Origin: Streptomyces megasporus
GTDB taxonomy: Bacteria; Actinomycetota; Actinomycetes; Streptomycetales; Streptomycetaceae
Reading direction: 5' to 3'
DNA length: 64,000 bases
Assembly (NCBI RefSeq): GCF_000718985.1
Contig: NZ_JODL01000010.1
Coordinates: 77,868 to 141,867, forward strand
Made by a program: the position numbers and the translations under genes. Shown piece after piece: positions 60,823 to 64,000 of this stretch; the first letter of the stretch is position 1, and each line of letters starts with the position of its first letter. Under the pieces are notes generated by a model. It had not been told where the DNA came from and did not search any database. It was given only the letters and a program-made list of their open reading frames with translations.

Positions 60823-62202
60823 GTGAGACCGCACACCACACGCTTCACCACCGCCCGGCGCACCCGCCGCGCCGGGCGCGCCCGGGGCTGGGCCGTGGCC
60901 CTGCTCACCGGCGCCCTGCTCCTGACCACGGTCCAGGCCACCCCCGCCGTGCCCGGTCCGACCGCCGCGCCCGCGAGGTCCACGGCGCCCGGCAAGAACC
61001 CCGGCCGCGCCTGGGTCGGCACCTGGGCCACCACGCCCACGGCCGTCCCCGCCTCGGACACCACCGTCTTCGAGAACCAGACCATCCGCCAGACCGTCCA
61101 CACCAGCGTCGGCGGGGACAAGGTCCGCATCCGACTGTCGAACGAGTTCGGCGACCGGCCCCTGGTCATCGGCGAGGCCCGCGTCGCCCGCCGGGCCCAC
61201 GGCACGTCGACCACCCGCGTCGACCCCCGCACCGACCGCGCCCTCACCTTCGGCGGACGCGCCTCCGTCACCGTCCCCGCGGGCGCGCCCGTGCTCAGCG
61301 ACCCCGTCTCCCTGAAGGTGCCCGCGGGATCCGACCTGGTGATCAGCATCCACCTGCCCGAGCGCACCCCGGGCTCGACCGTCCACGCCTTCGCCTTCCA
61401 GCACAACCACGTCGCCGCCGGCAACGTCACCGCCGAGACGGACATCGAACCGACCGCCACCTTCGACCGCTGGTACTTCCTGACCGGCGTGAGCGTGAGC
61501 GCCGACCGTCCCTCGAAGGCCCCGACCTCGGCCGTCGTCGTCCTCGGCGACTCCATCACCGACGGCTCCGACACCGAGGTGAACGCCAACCACCGCTGGC
61601 CCGACTTCCTCGCCCGGCGCCTGCGCTCCGCCCCCGGCCCCCACGCCCAAGGGGTGCTCAACCAGGGCGTCAGCGGCAACCGCCTCCTGCACGACCCCAA
61701 CCCGCCGGCCGGCTCCGACGCCGAGGCGTACGCGGCCTACTTCGGACCGAGCGCGCTGCGCCGCTTCGACCGCGACGTGTCGGCCCAGCCCGGCGTCGAA
61801 CACGTCATCGTCCTGCTCGGCGTCAACGACCTGGGGCACCCGGGCACCACCGCCCCCGCGTCCGAGAAGGTCACCGCCCGGGACATCATCGACGCCCACC
61901 GACAGCTCATCGCCCGCGCCCACGAGCGCGGACTGAAAATCCACGGCGGCACCATCCTGCCGTTCGAGAACGACACCCTCGGCTTCCACAGCGAGGAGAA
62001 CGAGGCCGCGCGCCAGGCCGTCAACCGCTGGATCCGCACCAGCGGAGAGTTCGACGGGGTGATCGACTTCGACAAGGCCCTGCGCGACCCCGCCGACCCG
62101 GGGCGGCTGAACCCCCGCTACGACAGCGGCGACCACCTGCACCCCAACGACGCCGGAGCCGAGGCGATGGCGAACGCCGTCCCCCTGGGCCTCCTGCGCT
62201 GA
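60823..62202 (+). CDS. Secreted SGNH/GDSL hydrolase
   Basis: 459 residues. A signal peptide has a basic start ([12 protein letters not shown]) and ends near residue 45. An N-terminal beta-rich domain contains VGTWATTP and RIRLSNEFGDRPL. The SGNH domain shows block I VVVLGDSITDGS (catalytic Ser), block II NQGVSGNRLL, block III LLGVNDLG and block V DHLHPNDAG (Asp and His). It should remove acetyl or other acyl groups from extracellular substrates and fits the neighbouring deacetylases. GGAGGAG precedes GTG 60823. It starts 30 bp after CE4 copy 2 and is probably co-transcribed with it. Confidence 0.92.
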   Translation: MRPHTTRFTTARRTRRAGRARGWAVALLTGALLLTTVQATPAVPGPTAAPARSTAPGKNPGRAWVGTWATTPTAVPASDTTVFENQTIRQTVHTSVGGDKVRIRLSNEFGDRPLVIGEARVARRAHGTSTTRVDPRTDRALTFGGRASVTVPAGAPVLSDPVSLKVPAGSDLVISIHLPERTPGSTVHAFAFQHNHVAAGNVTAETDIEPTATFDRWYFLTGVSVSADRPSKAPTSAVVVLGDSITDGSDTEVNANHRWPDFLARRLRSAPGPHAQGVLNQGVSGNRLLHDPNPPAGSDAEAYAAYFGPSALRRFDRDVSAQPGVEHVIVLLGVNDLGHPGTTAPASEKVTARDIIDAHRQLIARAHERGLKIHGGTILPFENDTLGFHSEENEAARQAVNRWIRTSGEFDGVIDFDKALRDPADPGRLNPRYDSGDHLHPNDAGAEAMANAVPLGLLR

Positions 62203-62220
62203 CCACAACCGCTGCCGCGC

Positions 62221-62955
62221 CTACCGGGCGGAGCCGGACCGGAGCCGGTCCGGCTCCGCGCGGGACGCGACCGGAACGCCGTACAGCACGAGGTTCTCCT
62301 CGTAGCCTCCCGCCTCCGGTCGCCAGCGGCCCGTACAGGTGACCAGGGCCAGCCTGGCGGCGCCCTCGGCGTCGAAGAGGTCCCGGGGCAGCGCCTCCTT
62401 GCGGTGGACGCGGCGCGCTGTGATCAGGTAGCGGTGACGTTCGCCGTCCGCCGTCACGAGCTCGACGCGCGCGCCGAGGGGCACCTCGCGCAGGGCGGCG
62501 AACACCCCCGGGCCCTTGTGCCGGAGGTCGACGTGCCCGGCCACCAGTACGGTGCCCCGCCCGGAACCGGGCGTGCCCCCGAGCGCCCACCAGCCCAGCC
62601 GGTGCGGTGACTCGGGAAGGCGGAGAGCCCCGTCGGCGTCGGCCGCCACGGCCTCCACCGGAGCGGTGAAACGACCGGGAACGGTGAGGGCCAACGGCGG
62701 TGCCGTCGGGGTCGCCGGTGCCGTCGAGGCCGGCGGAGAAGCGGCCGGCACCGCCGCGCGGCCGGTTCCGGGCACGGTTCCGGCGTTCCCCGCCGGCGGG
62801 GCGGGAGCGACCGGCAGCAGGACGCCGGCGACGGCCACCGTCAACCCCGCGAGGACGACCGCGAACCCGGGGCCGGCCGTGACCGGCCCCGGGCCGCGCC
62901 ACCGTCGCGGCCGGCCGCGCACGGTGGAGGGGCGGTCAGCGGTCTGCCGAGGCAC
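62221..62955 (-). CDS. Class F sortase
   Basis: 244 residues from GTG 62953-62955, which gives a 20-nt overlap with the DUF4142 gene; a later GTG at 62920-62922 is possible and neither has a strong Shine-Dalgarno. One membrane segment (FAVVLAGLTVAVAGVLLPV) is followed by a Pro/Ala-rich linker and the sortase barrel: WWALGGTPGSGRGTVLVAGHVD with the catalytic histidine and ARLALVTCTGRW with the cysteine. The arginine is not certain: the residue in the YEEN segment near the end is Glu. Class F sortases act on the outer membrane face; substrates are mostly unknown. The DUF4142 protein upstream may be a partner. Confidence 0.85.
   Translation of the reverse strand: MPRQTADRPSTVRGRPRRWRGPGPVTAGPGFAVVLAGLTVAVAGVLLPVAPAPPAGNAGTVPGTGRAAVPAASPPASTAPATPTAPPLALTVPGRFTAPVEAVAADADGALRLPESPHRLGWWALGGTPGSGRGTVLVAGHVDLRHKGPGVFAALREVPLGARVELVTADGERHRYLITARRVHRKEALPRDLFDAEGAARLALVTCTGRWRPEAGGYEENLVLYGVPVASRAEPDRLRSGSAR
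62228..62259. terminator. Hairpin in the overlapping 3' ends of SGNH and sortase genes
   Basis: GCGGAGCCGGACCG (62228-62241) pairs perfectly with 62246-62259 around a 4-nt loop. It lies 26 bp past the SGNH stop and inside the last codons of the convergent sortase gene. Confidence 0.7.
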
Positions 62956-63625
62956 GGCGGGCGTGGACGATCCACACGGCACCGGCCGCGGTGAGGAGGA
63001 ACCCACCGCCCAGGGCGACCGCTTGGGCGGTTCCGCGCGGGGCCGGTGCCTGGGCCCGGGCCGCCTGGCCTCCGTCGCCGGCGGGGACGGAGGTGGTGGT
63101 GGCGTGTTCGCGGCAGGTACCCCCGCGCACCATCTCCAGGTGCATGGCGACGACCGGCCGGGCGGCTCGGGCGACCGCCTTGACCTCGGGGTTCTGCCCG
63201 GCCCGGATCTCCTGGTCGATCAGGGCCAGGGTCTTCTCGTGGGAGGCGGCCTGCACCCGCAGCCAGGCCCTGTCGTATGCGTCCGTGCCGGCCTTGGCAC
63301 GGACGTCCGCCAACTGCCGCTGTTGCTCGGGGTCGGGGGCGGTCGGCAGGGAGACGCCGAACTTGTCCGCCTGTGCCTTGCCCTGCGCGTCCAGCCGCGT
63401 GTGGTCACGGATCAGGATGGAGCCCACGTTCCGCACGCAGGCGGTGCGGGCGTTGCGCAGCGCGTCCTGCCCGGCGGCGATCTCCGCGAGGTTGCCCTGG
63501 TGGGCGGCCTTCAGGAAGGTGCTGTCCTGCTCGCCGATCTGCTCGACCGCGACGGCCGGGGCGACGGAGGCGCCCACGGCGGTCAGCGCCGCCACGGCGA
63601 TGGAGACATGGTGTCGAATACGCAT
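62936..63625 (-). CDS. Secreted DUF4142 (ferritin-like) protein with C-terminal membrane anchor
   Basis: 229 residues. A signal peptide ends at AVAVEQ (~residue 27). The DUF4142 helical domain follows: DSTFLKAAHQGNLAEIAAGQDAL, DHTRLDAQGKAQADKFGV and AHLEMV-type helices, ending at residue ~175 with a cysteine. An Ala/Gln/Pro linker, then a hydrophobic segment (AVALGGGFLLTAAGAVWIV) and a basic tail (HARRASADR) form a membrane anchor without an LPxTG-type motif. Exported DUF4142 proteins are often next to sortases in Streptomyces. The ATG at 63623-63625 is used. Function unknown. Confidence 0.85.
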   Translation of the reverse strand: MRIRHHVSIAVAALTAVGASVAPAVAVEQIGEQDSTFLKAAHQGNLAEIAAGQDALRNARTACVRNVGSILIRDHTRLDAQGKAQADKFGVSLPTAPDPEQQRQLADVRAKAGTDAYDRAWLRVQAASHEKTLALIDQEIRAGQNPEVKAVARAARPVVAMHLEMVRGGTCREHATTTSVPAGDGGQAARAQAPAPRGTAQAVALGGGFLLTAAGAVWIVHARRASADR

Positions 63626-63683
63626 GGTCGAACTCCGTTCGTCGTCGGCCGGGACGTGGACCGTCCCGTGGCCGACTTCCGGT

Positions 63684-63701
63684 GGGTGCCGCGCGGCACC
63701 C
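63684..63701 (-). promoter_or_regulatory. Perfect 18-bp palindrome upstream of the DUF4142 gene
   Basis: GGGTGCCGCGCGGCACCC is fully self-complementary and lies about 60 bp before the start codon, with AT-containing sequence (GGTAATCC on the minus strand) just upstream that could be a -10. Operator or leader hairpin cannot be told apart. Confidence 0.5.
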
Positions 63702-63886
63702 GTGGGATCGGTGGATTACCGGTGGGGCGAATCGGTGTGGTCCGCCCTCGTGGAGGAAGGCCCGTCCCCTCCGCCGAGTCCCGGTGGGACTCCGTCGGGG
63801 CTCGGCGGGAAGAGCGGGGAGGCGGGAGGTGGGAGAGGCGGTGCTCGGCGGAACACGGGCCGCGCACACCGCCGGACCGGGGCCCC

Positions 63887-64000
63887 TCAGAGGGTCTCGG
63901 TGACCGCGCGGGCCAGGATCCGCAGGCCCTCGTCCAGCTCCTCGGGCGAGATGGTCAGTGCCGGGAGCAGCTTGACGACCTCGCTCTCCGGGCCGGAGGT
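63887..64000 (-). CDS. Class III (PLP-dependent) aminotransferase, C-terminal fragment at window edge
   Basis: Only the last 37 codons are visible: TSGPESEVVKLLPALTI, PEELDEGLRILARAV and a short tail, typical of the C-terminus of class III aminotransferases such as GABA or diaminobutyrate transaminases. The active site is outside the window. An ectoine-type EctB would normally be followed by ectC on this strand; instead the DUF4142 gene follows, so ectoine synthesis is not supported. Confidence 0.7.
   Translation of the reverse strand, partial: TSGPESEVVKLLPALTISPEELDEGLRILARAVTETL

Noticed and set aside
63887..64000. EctB of an ectoine cluster
   Set aside because: The fragment resembles class III aminotransferases including EctB, but ectC does not follow on the same strand.
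1..64000. CRISPR arrays, tRNA or rRNA genes, insertion sequences
   Set aside because: No regularly spaced long repeats, no cloverleaf or rRNA-like sequence, and no transposase or flanking inverted repeats with target duplications were seen.

Overview
The window is a GC-rich actinobacterial chromosome segment, almost certainly Streptomyces or a close relative. The reasons are third-position GC bias, many GTG/TTG starts, a four-gene conservon (histidine-kinase-like, roadblock, DUF742, small GTPase) followed by a CYP157-type P450, the glnA2-glnE pair, and a malEFG/alpha-glucosidase/amylase/pullulanase island. I see no rRNA, tRNA, CRISPR array, insertion sequence or phage block. It reads as core-like chromosome with some accessory patches.

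Layout. 1-10 kb: a partial site-2 protease, an Hsp20, panB, a DHA2-type exporter with a coupled TetR regulator, a membrane-anchored endonuclease/exonuclease/phosphatase-family protein, a second MFS exporter and nadE. 10-16 kb: a Uma2-type nuclease, a class I glutamine synthetase of GlnA2 type and the GS adenylyltransferase glnE, which runs 16 bp into a convergent PAP2 phosphatase. 16-33 kb: alpha-glucan utilisation. This comprises a LacI/MalR-type regulator and an extra sugar-binding lipoprotein on the minus strand, divergent from malE-malF-malG-alpha-glucosidase-second LacI, then a secreted alpha-amylase (GH13+CBM20) and a giant secreted amylopullulanase (two GH13 domains separated by two CBM41-like repeats). 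Phased TTGC repeats lie upstream of both malE and the amylase and are the likely MalR operators.

33-43 kb: DUF4253/TetR pair, a membrane protein with a sigma-factor-like N-terminus, a Tat-exported GH89 alpha-N-acetylglucosaminidase coupled to a decayed response regulator, a secreted PI-PLC, and a SnoaL-like gene whose promoter carries three TTGG-N5-CCAA palindromes, then a DinB-like gene. 43-47 kb: an SRPBCC / small conserved protein / phytoene-desaturase-like FAD oxidoreductase operon and a Gfo/Idh/MocA dehydrogenase. 47-52 kb: the conservon; its P450 lacks the ExxR motif and carries a one-base frameshift. 52-55.5 kb: a tightly overlapping ArsR-SulP-FMN-binding-like-ArsC operon with a perfect 20-bp AT-rich palindrome at its promoter. 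55.7-62.2 kb: an esterase/deacetylase patch with two CE4 polysaccharide deacetylases sharing promoter and operator-like architecture, the remnant of a CE1-CBM2 esterase, a PucR/CdaR-type regulator, an HSL-type hydrolase and an SGNH hydrolase. 62.2-64 kb: a class F sortase overlapping a DUF4142 protein, and the 3' end of a class III aminotransferase.

One pattern runs across the window. Several genes (first MFS gene, nadE, the first LacI gene, the TetR gene at 34.6 kb, the CdaR-like gene) have a -10-like hexamer 6-8 nt before the start codon and no Shine-Dalgarno, which suggests leaderless transcripts. All functional assignments are from reading sequence motifs; no database search was run.
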